Shown here: one piece after another, positions 31,301-46,300 of the stretch
Layout: the number at the start of each line of letters is the position of its first letter
Numbering within the stretch: the first letter of the stretch is position 1
Assembly (NCBI GenBank): GCA_033032175.1
Contig: CM065331.1
Location: forward strand, 9,796,370 to 9,860,369
Length of the DNA stretch: 64,000 bases
DNA from: Saturnia japonica
Taxonomy: Eukaryota > Arthropoda > Insecta > Lepidoptera > Saturniidae
Direction of reading: 5' to 3'
Program-made: the position numbers and the translations under genes
The notes under the pieces: model-generated
Told to the model about the DNA's origin: nothing
Databases searched by the model: none
The model's input: the letters and a program-made list of their open reading frames with translations, nothing else

Positions 31301-34300
31301 AAAAACTCCTATCGTTTAAAGCCTATTCTAAAGACAAACATAAATAACTTTTTAAATTACTAAATTGGCAAAGGTCATCCAACAATAGAAGGATGTAAGC
31401 TATAAAAAGATATATAGGTAATTGGGCTAAGGAGATAATAGCGGATGCTGCTTAAATAATAAACGGGCAATTATAGCAGATGATCGTCGATGTATATATA
31501 TTATCCATAGTCTGATTGTTTCGAGTCGTTATCGATGGCCGAACATTGTTGCGTTTCGCTTCGTTGCATGATGCACCGTATTCTGGTAAACTTTACTTCA
31601 CGTTCACGTTCTCAGTGTAGTTTAAAAAAAATTTTTTAGTTTTTTTTTTAAATACAACTCTAGGTGGCTAAAGTGCCACAGCTATCAGTAGCGTGTTGCC
31701 AACCTTGAAGCCCTTATTCACTTTACTGTTGATTTTAGTTGTAACTTTTTCTATTAAGGTAATAAAGAAAAATTACCTAACTTTTAATACTCACTTGCAT
31801 GTACGCGATAGTAACTTTTTTCCGTGTTATGACATTTTCAACCCTGTAATAAGGAAATTACTACTTGTTTCGTTTTAAATTCCTTAGTAAACAAAAAAGT
31901 AAATGAGAGGTATAGGAAATATTATATAATTTATAATCTGGTTACTTACCACTCTCAAGTTGAAAATCTATCGTCAAACACCATTAGGTGCGTTCCGGCA
32001 GCTGCCCGCGAGAGCCAAATTTTCTATACTTCTTGTTCTTGTTCTGACGCCGGAAAAGCTCTTGCCAGTGTCAGTGTTTTCAAGCCTTCGTAGTAATATG
32101 TATTTTATACAAAGTGGCGTCTAACAAGATGGTGGCTGCCTTGTTAGAACGATCTTGAGAGTTTTTTAGGGATCCAGAATGCATGCTCTTAGTTTATATT
32201 TATAATCCACTTCACTTATGCACAAAAACTAAACTCTATCACGCAAAACGCCATCAATATTACATAATATAGGGTCAAAAACCTACGTAATTGAATTGAA
32301 AATAAAAACCACAACATGTCACTTCAAGATCTCGCCAAAAACTCCGCTCTGTACTTGTATATTCTATTTTCGGCTACATCGTCAACTGAAATCTAAACAA
32401 AGATTGCACCAAAAACTAGGCCTTTTAAAGAATAATTATCGCATTCGGCTACAATCTTCTGCAATTGTGCTCAAAATGTTTCCCGCTTTTTTAATAGACT
32501 TCAAAAAAGGAGGTTTTCAATTCGAATGTATATTTTTTTTTGTTATGAATGTTCAGGCATAACTTCTTTGTTTATGAACCAATTTAGATGATTCTTCTTT
32601 GTTCTTATTTCCTGAAATATTTTCCACGAACATAAAGATCAAAACAAAAAATAATTATGCATAACCAACGTTCTAATCGTGGGTTATATGGTCTTAAGTT
32701 TTAAAAAAATCTGATAGAAAAACAGACTTTTAGTTGTTCCACAATTTTCTAATTTCCCGGGCAACTTTTTAAATTTTTCTTTCTGTAAGAACTTTATTCG
32801 GATTATTACTGATATAAAGAAATAGACAAATCGGTCCTGCCGTTCTCATGTTCATTTCATTATTATTTGTAGGGATTTGTCGGTACCGTTTTTACAGTAC
32901 TGTATATCGTATAAAACTCCATTGCTTGGAACAGAATAAGGATGCGATCAGTGCCTCTCACTGGCTTCACCGATTTGCAATATTCATTATTGTATGTCAG
33001 CCAATGTGCGGTTTGTTCTTACTCCGCTTGTAGTGTCGTTAGTAATTTAATATATTGCACAAAATCATCCTTCCGGTTTTAAGGTTCGTTTTCGTATGTG
33101 ATTTTGTTGTTTGAGAGCCGTAAGAATCAAGTGAACAAATAAGTTTTTTTTAATTCATTTAAGTGGAAACTTCTCTAGCACCATTGTGATTTGATACTTG
33201 ATGAAACAAAAGAAGCGGCATTAAAAAGAAAATACATCTATAGAGTATGTGATAATAAAAAATTCATTATACAACACGGTTAATGCTATTCCTGAATTTT
33301 ACGACTATGACCACCGTCAAATTGACCTAGCGGTGTGACGACCACACTTGTACGCACTGTTGTATGTACAGTACGAACGCAAGAGAGTAAAGAACATACT
33401 TTTGTGTTTTCTGAAGATTTCACTTCCTACGTAAGAGTACACGATAGGTAAAGATGTTTCTGTTTCTCTCTACAGGTGGCCCAGAACGGTTTGGAGGTGC
33501 TCTCGGCGCTGGCGGAGCGTTTAGGTCCTGACTTCTCGCACTTCGTACCCGCAGTGCTGCCTCATATTATCGACAGGTATAAATTGTAAACATCCGAGTG
33601 TCTGAAACCGAAATTCAGTTTTCTAACAACTTGTAAAGCTCGTGAAGCAACGATTTTAACCTATCGTTGCAGGCGACAACGTTGCCGTGTTTATTAAGCG
33701 TTGTATTGTTTCGCGCCCATTTATTATTAATTTTGAAAAAATACCATCGCCAGTTTTGTGCACAACGGATACACAATAATCCAAAAAACTTGAGCCACCG
33801 CCAAGCGGTAAAAATGTGGAGAAGGCTTTTTAATTATTTATGTTACTTATTACTAAACTTTCGATATCGATTTCATATTGGAAATAGTATGTATCGTTAT
33901 ATCCTTAAAGTACGTTTTTTATACCCATAGAGTAAGTAATATAGCATGTCATGTGTTTCTAGATTAATGTTTTTTTTTAAATAGTGATGTCACCAACAAA
34001 ACATACATATTTGTTTTTTTGCCGTTGTCCGCCACTTATTAGTTTTCTCTTTATAGTTTCCTGAATTAAATAATGAAAACAGTAAATAATTGGGCCTGTT
34101 GAATAACATAAAATATTTCATTTAGTAAATAAAAACCTTAAATTCAGTATTTTAAATTTTACAATTCAATCAGTTATATATACTACACTACAAAAATAAA
34201 TGTGACAACATTATGTTCAAGTTTGACATTAGTGATTGTCAGTTCACTCCGTGTAACTAAAAAAAAAAATTGAGTGCGATTTCACACGCGCTAGAAGTGA

Positions 34301-37300
34301 AACTTCTTTCTCTCTCTCCCTCTCTTTGTATATATTTAGAGAACATAAAGAATAGACATAGGATAGGGAAACTATATAGAAACGCATTCTATCTCATTCT
34401 CGCACAGCCTAAAAAACCTTTAAATACTTTTATAGCCATCTCTTTTTCGTTATACATTTTCGTTTCTTAAAATCCAATACACACCGTCCTAAAAGAAGTT
34501 TCACTTCAAAAATGCCGTTAATAGTTAAGAATATTTTTATCTCTATGTTGCAGTTATACTAATAACCGTATACAATCAGTTGTGTCCAACACAATACAAG
34601 GTTTTCCTAATAAAACTGTTTAATATACCAGATTGGCAGACACGAAGGAGTGCGTACGTCACACCGCCCGCACTTGCGTCGCGACCCTCGGGGAGTGCAA
34701 GGCGGGCGCGCCCCGTTCCCTGCTCGGCCGCCTCATCCCCGTGCTGCAACACAAGGCGCCGCACGCGCGAGAGGAGGCCCTCCGTTGTATACAGACCTTA
34801 CTCGACACGTGAGTCTTATCATTATCAATAATGATCGTCAAGAGGTTTGGTTTCAGTAAAAAATCTAGTTTCGACCACAATTTCGTTCGGTAAATTAAAG
34901 GTGACTTCGTGAAGATTCGGGTTCGGGTAAAGTGGGAATAAGGGCAACTTGAGTAACAGGTTTAAATAACACATTTGAAATGTTTAAACAAAATTAGCGT
35001 CTTGTATAGAGAAAAATTAGTTTCTAAATACGTTTCACAAAAAAAAAAAAAAATTGCCAAAGTTAAATAGCTGAAAATAGCTATTTAGCGCCTCTAAGCA
35101 CGTTTAAGTGACTCCTTAAGATTTAAAAATACAAATTATGTATAAAAATATGAGAATAAGGGAACAGAGACATCATAAGGGTTAGCGTGATATTAACACT
35201 TTTACTAGATTTCTCATTAATATTTAATAGAACATAATTGCATTTCAATATTTTTTTTATGGCGTCTCGTAATTACGAATTCTGCCAGTGTCAAGGAGAG
35301 TCACTTTATAATCGAGTTTTATATAATTTTTTTCTTCCAGATTAGGGTGCTGAAAAATACACAGACAACATGTTGATACTTACTTGATTACGAAATTAAT
35401 ACTTACATATTTATAGACAATTGCACTATTTTGTTGTTTTTTATTTGACTTTGACAGATAACAAACAATGACATCCAATTATGCACGAATCATTCTATAC
35501 ATAAGTTTATAAGTAATTTATAAGTCATTGCGCTTTTCGGGTTAAGAAAGTTGTCAAGACGTGAAACGGAACGAAGAGACTGCTTTACTGACACGCTAAC
35601 TAAATCAGTGCACTGTATGTCATGTGCAAGATGTCCCTAAATGCGTTTACGATAAATCCATTTAGGAGGCTAATTGTAATTAACTAATTTTGTTTGGCGG
35701 TGTGTTAAATGAAAGTCTGTCCCGCGCGGGATATTTAATTTTGTGCTAAAAATCGGCACATCTGTCAACTCGTGTTTCGGATCCATGTCCCACCATCAAA
35801 AATAATTATTATTACTCAATGAAATTGTATAAATAGACGCATTATACTCTTACTAAAAGTAATTTGGAAACTTTACAAATATTGTTATCAGCATGTTGAA
35901 ATAAAAGAGATAGGAAATCACAGCGTTAAGACCGAAGTTCTGTTGTCAAAAAAGGATAAAAGTTTCATCTCGCTCACGCCGGTATCAAGTCGAAAGTGAA
36001 CTGAGGGCAATTGTCCACCATTCACGTTGGAATGTAAAGAGCGTCGATATCGTATTTACATAAAAAATATCATTGTCATTAATTGATTTCAGTCACGGCG
36101 CGGCGGAACTACAGCTGCGGGCCGCTGTACCCAATTTGGCGGCGCTGGTGGGCGATCCCAGCAGTGCGGTCCGGGATGCGGCGATGCAACTGCTTGTCGA
36201 CGTCTACAGGCATGTCGGTGAGTATCAGACACTTTATAACCCCATTTTCCTACACCACATTGACCAAACATTTTTTTTCTCATTTTTTTTCTCATTCATT
36301 CATTCTCATTTCTACAGTAAATAAAACTAATAACTAAATAAAAATTTGATTTAGGTATTTTCCACAGTATACTAGCGGAACCGACTTCTGGTTGGCCTGG
36401 ACGTATGCTCTGGAACTTATTGTTAAAAGTTATAGTATTAGGGATAAAATTATGCAGTATATTTTTTATTTGTTTAGTTATTAAACAACTTCTGCTTATT
36501 TCATACACCAACGATTAAGTCTTGAACATCTTCTATTTTTTCACACACTTTGAGAGTTAGGTGAATTAACTTTTTCATGAGATATCCAAACTTATTCCAG
36601 TGGAAGGACCACAGTTGACTCCAATAATTTCTATGTGAAATTGGTAGAAAATTCGATTGTATAGATCGTTTCAATGTATATAAGCAACTGCGAGCGACGA
36701 CAGTGAGGAATGAGTCGTGTGCCTCATTAACCATTGTTGTAATAATAAAAATGCTGTTATGCAGGAAATTCGATATAAACAATCGATAGTTTTATCCTTT
36801 ACCATCGATTATTCGTTAGTGCTAACGAAAATCATTGTTTCACTAAAATTACCTGACGGTACATGGTTCCCGTAGCCTATGAACGTTTGTAGCACTACAA
36901 GTATGAAGGTGCTCTGGAAACCCTACTAACTTCAGGAACACAACACAAGGTTATTTAGCCGCGATCTTCTGTAGGGTGGAGTTATTCCACCAGTCAGACC
37001 TACCCAAGTGTGCAACAGATTCACCGTTGTTAAATTTATTTAAACAACTCTTCATCACGCCGCCGCCAACGCACCCAGTGTATCCTGTCATTATTCTTCC
37101 TTCTATATCTACTTTCTCTATCTTCATTAAATACGCCAAAATAATTTTCGAACCCTGATAGATAGTTCCAAGAATTAGCGCACCTTCAAGCAAAAAAATT
37201 AAACTCTTTGCCTTTATAATATTAGTATAGATTATTATCCCATAGGCATGTTTATCTGTTGGGTAATGTATTGCGTTTTTCTGTTTGCAGGGGAGAGATT

Positions 37301-40300
37301 AAGACAGGATTTAAAGAAGAAAGAGCTACTGCCGGCGCAGAAGTTCGCCCTGCTAGAACAGAAGTTTGACGAGGTCAAAGAGGCTGGCCTATTATTGCCC
37401 ACTGGTGAGTTGAACATTCTGCTCGCTATAATCCTAGGCTTATGTGGTACTACCTCCTTCAAATGTTTGTATATTTTTCAGTATAACTATACTAAATTTT
37501 TTAATCTCGCAGAGTAAATTGACAATCACTAATGTCAAACTTGAAAATAATGCTGCCACAATCATTTTGTAGTGTTGTCTTACAGTATATTTTACATTTG
37601 AATTAATTGAATCGAAAAATTTTAAGTACTGTTTTGAGGGTTTTTATTTATTAATTGTAATTTTTTGTGTTTAAATATAGCCGATGATTTACAAATATCA
37701 TTACATAATTCAGAAACCTATAAAATATACATTTGGTGAACTACTTACAAACACTATAAGAAAACAAGATTTTTTGTACGAAAGATACGGATTTAATTCT
37801 TCTACCGTACAAAACCTGGGATTAACTTCACATTAAGTGATTTTGAAAGCCCAGACTACATCCCATAGAAGATTCCTCAGGGTCCAATAGGATTTCAAGA
37901 AAGTACTTTCTAGAAAAATACTTGAAATTGTTTTTTTTTTTTGTTTAATTTAAAATATAAATTTTTCAGCTACAGCCGGTGTTGACGAAGCAGATTTCGT
38001 CTCGCGCACCGTGAAAAGGACAATGACTATACCCACTTCAGCAAAGGTCAGGGATGGAGATAGTTCAGGAGCCTCCACACCAGGTCAGTACCTACCTCCT
38101 GCCTCCGAAGACGCATATAATGACCAGCAGAACGGCTGTTCTATATAAATATTATAAAAAATTTCTTATTTGAAACACCATGTCAGATTGTATTGTGTAA
38201 GAGGTTTTTGTGTCGATGGTGAGTGCTGTACCGTCCATTAAATTAGAGGTTTATTTGTTAGTCACTTTAATGTTTGAATCTAAAAGAATTGTCAAGTAGT
38301 ATCATCAAGATCATTTTCACCACAGTGTTGCCATTTCTATGAGTGGGTAAATTGTACCAATAAGGGTGGTAGTTTGTGGAAATTTTATATTTTTAAAACA
38401 GTGGTTAAAAGTAGTTAAACGAAATAAAATATAATATTAACCATTTAGGCTGCCTGAGTAATTGAGCGGACAGTGTCTTCAGTGGACAGGCGGCAACCTT
38501 AGGCTTGCATAAAATAAAAATAAATGTTTTAATTATAAAAATCGCATAATTGTATTTGTAGTAAGGAAGATTCTCATTAGATTCGAAGTATTTTATACTA
38601 CGTATATAGGTTTCTTAATATTTGATATGATTTGATTTGATTGATTTGATGATTCATGATTTAATATTATAATCAAGGAAAATTATTTCGCTACTAAAAC
38701 AAAGCCAGCAAAGTCCATATAATATACCAATTTCTAATTTTTTATTTTGTTTATGTCGATTGATTAGTATGTTCTTAAAATGATAGTATAAAATCTTTAA
38801 TATTACAATTTTACGTTATAAGATATAACAATACAATAGATGACTATAATACTACAAACTACTATGTATATCTCATGTTGATAATTTTTTCCCAAATTAC
38901 GGAAAATTATGTTCCTGTCAATTGTAATTTGCATAGCTGACAATCCTCAGTGTGATTTAGACATAAAAAATGTGTTACTTGATTCGACTTAAAAGACTCG
39001 TATCCAATGGCCAGTAACAAAAGATAAAAAAATATGTCTAACTTTGATTTTTCTCTCTCCCATCACATGTAACCTCATCGGGGATGTCACCGTAACACTT
39101 CACCACCACCACCACCATGGACTAATACCGAATGGACACATAAATAAATCATAATATTTGGTTATTAAAAAATGTTTTGATTACATACGACATTAAAAAT
39201 CTACTTTTACCATGGTTCAAACTTCTTTTTACACTTTGCATTTTTTCTTCTTTTGACCTACTTCTCGGATTTACTTTAATTAATTGTTTGTGATCAAATT
39301 TGAATGTATTTTTCGTTGCACTTTAAAATCTATCGCCTTGTCACACACTACCATTGCATCACTGTCGACTTGTTATTTTTTAAATAATTTACAATAACAA
39401 AAAAAAACAACATTTTTGCATGTGACATTTTATTTATGTAACATTCTACTGTACAATTAATATCATACGATTTTCATGAACGCAACAAACGAAAATATGC
39501 TTTTACCGTTTTGCGTTAAATTTTGTTTTGAAATATTTCACAACACTCAACTTTGTTTTCGTAACCGTTCGGTGTTGCTCAATGGTCACTTTCGTAATAC
39601 TGTACGTCGACGTAACAGCTGGGGAACCCCCTAAACGTTCATTGGCAGCTCTATACAGCATGCCGTCAAGTAGGAAACCGCCGCCGCCTGCGAAATTGAT
39701 AAGCTCTGCTACCGGTGAGTATGGTTTTTACAGTTTACAGAAATTACATTTTTTACAGTTCAACCAATTAAAATATCGCTATATAAAGATTTTTTTCATC
39801 TCATAGGGTAGCTATTTTCTCTGTTACAGTAATAAAAGTCGTCTCTACAAGAAATTGACCTAAGAAAAAAACAACAGAAATGAAAATGTCACTCGACATT
39901 TTCCTATACTTAGTAGTATATGTTAATATAAATCCTACTCATCGCAGGAACACAATACAAGGTTATATTTAGCCGCGATCTTCTGTAGGGTAGAGGTATC
40001 CCACCAGTCAGACTGCCCTAAGCAGAGATAAATCTTCGAAGAAACTTCTAGAACCACTTTGAATATTCCAAAAATTGTGTGCCGGTCGTTTCATTAGAAT
40101 TCATTTGTTTTACATTAATAGGAAAACTTACAGGTAATAGAAAGATTAGTGAAAATAAAAGAAATGGAAGGCCAATTACAAGTTTTCACAAGTAGAAAAG
40201 ATAAATATAAACAAAAATGAAAGAGAATCCGCCACGAAGTAAAAAAATTACTTAAAAAGTCTCTGTACAAACTGCGCCTTTTTGTCGGTAGTGTCGAGCT

Positions 40301-43300
40301 CGACTGGCGCCGGCGGTGTCGGTGGCGGTGGCGAGGCGGGCGCTGTGTCGAGCGAGGCGTTCGAAGCCGCTTTCGCATCGACAGCGCCCGCTGCCGTGTA
40401 CGGCGTGCGCGGACTTGACGATCTGTGTCGGCACGCGGCCGCGTTACTAGGCGACCGCGCCGCCGACTGGGAAAAGAGAGTCGATGCGGTTAGTCAAAGT
40501 CTATATCGATGTTACCACCAACTCTTATATCGATAATTGTATCCTATTGGCTCGAATGTTTTTTTTTAAAAAACAAGCCTTTGTTTATAAATTATCGAAC
40601 CAAAAAAGTAAATAATAATTTATGTTACAGGAGAACGGTATCATTGGTCACTGGTCAGAGGCGCAGGCAGACATACTTAATGAAATGTGTATAAACTGAA
40701 AATTTTATGCGTAAACCGTCATTTCACTTAAACTGAAGCTTTTAAAGAAATATTAAAATTTATAAAAGTTCTAAGTTTATATAAATTTCATTAGCTGTGT
40801 CTGCCTGCGCCCCTGATCAGTGACGAAAATAGATACCGTTCTCCTGTTACATTAATTATTAATTTTTTTGATTCGATTATTTATTAATAAATTTCAAATA
40901 TTATATCGATTTTTTAAGTAAATCGATACGTATCGTATATACGTATATACGTACGTAAATAAATACGTTAAATATGTCACTTGCAGTTGAAAAAGATACG
41001 TTCGCTATTGATCGCGAACGCACACCAGCAGTACCCGGCGGAGTTCGCGGCGCATCTCAAGGACTTGTCGGTGCCCTTCCTGGTCGTCATCAAGGACCTC
41101 AGGAGTCAGGTCAGTTGGAATTACGCGTTATAAGGATACAAGTTGAAGTTCGAACCAATGCTGGCTCAGTTGGTATCGTGTACGGATATCGATTCGATAG
41201 ACGTAAGTTCGACTCCTTGTAATAAATCTGCGCTTTACGACGGCACTTTCTAATGCCCGCCTTGCTGGGGAGTAGTAAGTGATGTGTAACTTTTATTTGT
41301 AAATTTATAGCCTTCGACTTTATATTATATGTACTTTCTTTTTAGAAATGTTTCCCTAAGATTCTACATATTTTCAATAATTATTATTCCAATACATTCC
41401 TTTATACTATCCTAAACTCTCTCCCTTTGCACTCCTCCTTTTTTCTATCCCTCTCTCCCCCGTTTTTGCTATTCACCCTTATCTATGGGAAACGTCGAAA
41501 AAAAAAAAAACTATACTGGCATACGTTTTCAGGTTGTCCGAGAAGCTTGCATCACGATAGCGCATATGGCGAAGGTTTTAAGGAATAAATTGGAACAGTT
41601 CAGTCTTTACATACTGAAGGAGTTGATAAACCTCATACAGAATTCTGCTAAGGTGAGTTTATACAATACTGGCATAATCTTCAATCACTCCCACTAGGGA
41701 AAAGCAATTGGGTAACGTTCGCTTTCACACGAATGACGTCATGTGCTGTTACGAAAGACGACAAAAAAATATTCGACCTTAATTATTAACTAGCTGTGCC
41801 AGCGACTTCGTCCAAGTGGTATATCTTGTGTATAAAAAACTGCAACTAAATAAAAACCTTACCTCACCTCGATCTTACCTTCAGACTATTATAAACTACA
41901 ATCATACCAAATTTCATTACATTCGGTCCAGTAGTTTCTACGTGATTTGCGTACACACATACAGACAGACAGACAGAAATTTCAATAACTATCGAAATGT
42001 GTTCTGTTCGTGATTCTAAATTGTCCCGGATTATTTATTCTCAAATATGTTCAATGTACAGATTTCGTCTCTTTACTCTTTTATTATATTACTAGCGGCC
42101 CGCCCCGGCTTCGCACGGTTATTAAACAAAAATGTCAAAAATAAAAATTATAATACACACGAATAAACCCTTCTATTTGCGTCAGGTTACTAAAAAAATA
42201 AAATTATAAAGAAAGTTTGAATACTATTATTTTAATGAACTTCTATTTTTATTTTAATGACTTTTTGTTATTATTTTTTATATCTTTTTTTTTTAATTTA
42301 TGTAAAAAGATCATAATTATATACAAAACAAAAGCCATTGAATTTATTGAGTCAGAGCTTCCCTGTAAACGATATTTGACGTTGTTTTATTTTGCTGCTT
42401 CTTAACGTCGATTCATGTGGTGGCAGTCCAGAACGGTTTAGACAATTTAAAAATTCCTGTGGGTACGTCTTCAATATTAGTTACATTATCAATCGATTTG
42501 TAATTTTTTATTTGACCGGGAACTTTTTGAGTAATCAAATTGTTTATTTCGTTCACCGTATCATTCCTAGGTGTCACTATTGCCCTAGAACATAACCAAC
42601 GGAAGTTCTTTTTGTGCAAATTTTCAATGTCAGTGTACACTGCATCTATTAAAATTTCTAAATTATGAACTACTTGGCCTAGAGACTCGTCCAAATGGAT
42701 ATCACGATTTCTGCTTAAATCTGGAGTGGCAAGCTGCTTGATAGGTCTCTTTGACAACTATCTTAACGATTTTTAAGTACTCGAATGAGGTTGGACCGGG
42801 AATGTGATGTAGCAACATCCTAAGATAAAAACACTCTTGAGAAGGATGTACACCGGAGACTTCCTAAAGAGTCATCTTTTTTGATGCCTGGATGGCCAAC
42901 TATGTCCACACCACACCTCCTTCTTGTGAATTTATTATTGGCCCATGTTTAGTATTGCGGGACTTCATGGTATAGAAGTGTCTTTGCGAATTCATCCTCA
43001 TTACAGAGCTCAAAGAAAGCCAGTAAGTAGTTTTACGTAGGTTTGGGACAACTTGTTCAGCCGTTTCTGCGTTAAAATAAACCCCATTGGCCATTTTCTA
43101 AGTGGACAGATAACGCAAGACTGTAGGATGCCGCTCGTAGATCGGAGGATTCGCCAGACAGCTTCAGATGTACTTATGTACCAGCCAGTCACGTAGTTTC
43201 CATTTGGGTTTATGACGCTAAAATAGCTTGATCAGATCCGTTATATATTTACAAATGTATTTGATGGTTTGAACTGAGTGGCAGTACATTTACGTGAGCG

Positions 43301-46300
43301 TTAAACGTCCTACAAAATAGTGGAGAATAAAAGACAATCTATTATCTATATCGAACCTACTTCCTCATATATTTATCGTAGCGCACTGTCCTCCATTTTC
43401 GGCGTCACGACGACGATAAACTGGATATCCGTCCTATCCGGTTTGGGTATCGTTGACGAAACGTCGAGGGTACTTTTTTGTACAGATACCATTTTTCATA
43501 CATGGCGCTGTTAAATTATGTTCTGCATGGTCCGTGCACTATATTTTTTGTTACGATATTGTACAATATCGGATCGTTTTGTCAATTCATTTTTTAAGAT
43601 AAAAGAACACTTATTATGGCATAACTATAATAGTCAGAGATATACTGTCGCGACACTTTTTGTAAATAATGATGTCTTATTTTATTCTATCGCCAATAGT
43701 TTTCGCAGCGCACGCGATTTAAAAAATATTTTAGGTAATTTTTTTACACCTTAGGTTACATTATTGGAGTTTTAGTAAGGATTCCTAATTTTTTTGAAAA
43801 TTTTATGTAGCCTATGACACTCTGGGATAAAGTAGCTCCTCAACAGTGAAAGAATTTTTCAAATCGGTTCAGTAGTTTCGAAGCCTATTTAATGCAAACA
43901 AACAATCAAATCTTTATAATATTAGTATACATTAGGAAGATTATTTGCAACCACATTTCATTTTTTATTGCTTAATATACTTTTATGGTTTTACACAATT
44001 TCTCGATCAGTCTCCTTCATTCGTAACTCTACCTACCATAGAGATTGTATATTCATACCTACGTACATTGGCCAAATTGTGATGCCTTACTTACACACGG
44101 TGCTATAAACCATAAAAAGATGAAGTATGGTCTGTATTTCTTTTACGCAGGTCGTGTCGTCAGCGGGGACTCTGTGCGTCCGTTACATCGTGACGTACGT
44201 GCACTCGCCGCGACTGTTGCCCGTGATAGCGACCGACATGACCACTAGCAAGTCCAAGGAAATCAGATCGACATTGAGGTAACCGCTAACCAACAATAAA
44301 ACTGCGCATCTCACGCGTACTGTAAAAACATACAACAACAAACAAATTAAACGTAAAGTAAGAAAATTATATAAATACCAGGTTTTTTTAAATGTATGTA
44401 AGTTCGACAGAGACTTTTTGCATACGAGTGACTATATTGTTACACCTTCGCTCCGCTCTTTGTTTATTCCATTTCCTCCGTTTCTCCTTTCCCCATAACC
44501 TCTCGGCTTATCGTATTTCACCCCCTCTCGTTAGTTTGGATTTCATATACATATCTTCATATAATATTACTGTAATTTATAGCGAGATACTGGTCCACTT
44601 GCTGGAGAACTGGTCCTCGTCGAGCATAGAGAGGCAGCAGGCGGCTGTCAGAGACGCCATCCGGCGTACCTGTATCGACGCAGACAGTACAGCCAGGAAT
44701 AATGGCCGAAGGTATACCTTGCTTTATATCTCTCCCACTTTAAGGGAGACTCTTTTTTTTGTGTTTTAATGTTTGACTATAATCCCTCGCTTGATATTAA
44801 GAAGTGACGACGTGGTCGAAGATGCTAAGTCTAGAGGGACGGGCGACCTTGCTGTATGTTTTTCCCTGCTCTTTTTCTTTATATGTTTTGATAGTTGATC
44901 ATATTCACTCACTTCATGTTAAGAAGTGACGATTTAGCCGAAGATGGTAACATGCTAGGTCTAAGAGGGACTGGTGGCCTTGGTTTATGTTCTGCCATCC
45001 TTTTCTGTACAAGTTTTGGTGTTTCATCAGTATCATAAAAAATTACACGGATTTATTTCAAACAATTATATTTTATTTATGGATAATATTTTGCTTCACT
45101 TTAAAGTTGAAAACTGTTTGCAATACTGATATTGCATACTGATAAGTTATGCGTATTTACACCATATTTTAGTACTTTTGGAAACCTCACACAAATGAGG
45201 TCATTATTTTAATTGGCAACACCTTTTCTAGCTTTTTGTTTACAAATTCCGACTACAGTATGTTCTGTTTCTGATCCCATCTTATTCAACCTATTGCCGT
45301 TATATACCTTACTAAATCTATGGTCCGAATACGCTACCAACGAACCGTCATAGCTTATAGTGGAACAATTCCAGAGCGTACTGGGCCTACAAGAACCACT
45401 TCCCTGAGGACGCTGAACAGTTGTTCCTGCGTCTCGATGCCGCCGCGCAGAAGCAGCTCGAGAGGGAGCGGAACGTCGGCAGCATCGACAGCCTCCATCA
45501 CATTGGGACTGGTACTGTACTTGTTTAAATATAGATATATTAAATTATATCACGTGTTGCTCTCAGGTATATATATATATACCTAAACATATGTCTATAT
45601 GGTATTTCTCGAAGGTGTATTTTTTTGCTACGCCATACATCCCTTAATTCTTCATCAAAATTCATAATTCAAACGTCATTTTAAAGGTCATGTTCCACGC
45701 TAATGACAAATCATTTTATCTATATCTATTCCATTAATAAAATTGAAGTGTCTGTTTGTAATTTCAAAATAACAGCTTTTTACTAAGTGCAGGTGAAAGT
45801 ATATACGGTAAATAACAAAAAAATAAAAATTTTCAATTTTTATCTGTCTGTTTGTTGCGGATAATCTCCGAAACGGTTGGATCTATTTTGACGGGACTTT
45901 CACTGATAGATAGCTAATGTTATTAAGAGTAAATTAGGATACTTTTATCTGTAATAATAGAGGAATAATGTAAAAATTAATTCTCTCATCAAAACCCTTA
46001 TTTAATATATACTCAACTAACATGTATGTGGCGCTATCTCTTGTCGATCTGTTTATCTAACATAACAGCTGTTATAATGTTTACATTATATAATATGTGA
46101 ATTATTCGCAAGTGTCAGCTAGTCTATACTTTATTATTGATTATATACTATAAAGCGCAAGAGACTGTTTGTTTAAATGCGAAATATCTCTAGGAATATC
46201 AGACAATGAAAAAACAGTTTTACATTCTATAGCCTAATTATACAAATTTCAGGCTGAAAGTATATTAACTAAGAACGAATATTGCATGAGGGTCGTATAG

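Noticed and set aside
36089..36295. Minus-strand and alternate-frame ORFs over CLASP exons 1, 3, 4, 8 and 20
   Set aside because: GC-rich exons create open shadow frames. None shows family similarity, and the plus-strand frame is clearly CLASP.
39528..39806. A 92-codon frame with a hydrophobic start as a secreted peptide
   Set aside because: The hydrophobic part is intron text before the acceptor at 39618. The rest is CLASP exon 7 plus read-through.
44392..44769. A 125-codon frame as a separate gene
   Set aside because: Its second half is CLASP exon 12 in the correct frame. The first half is read-through of the intron before the acceptor at 44582.
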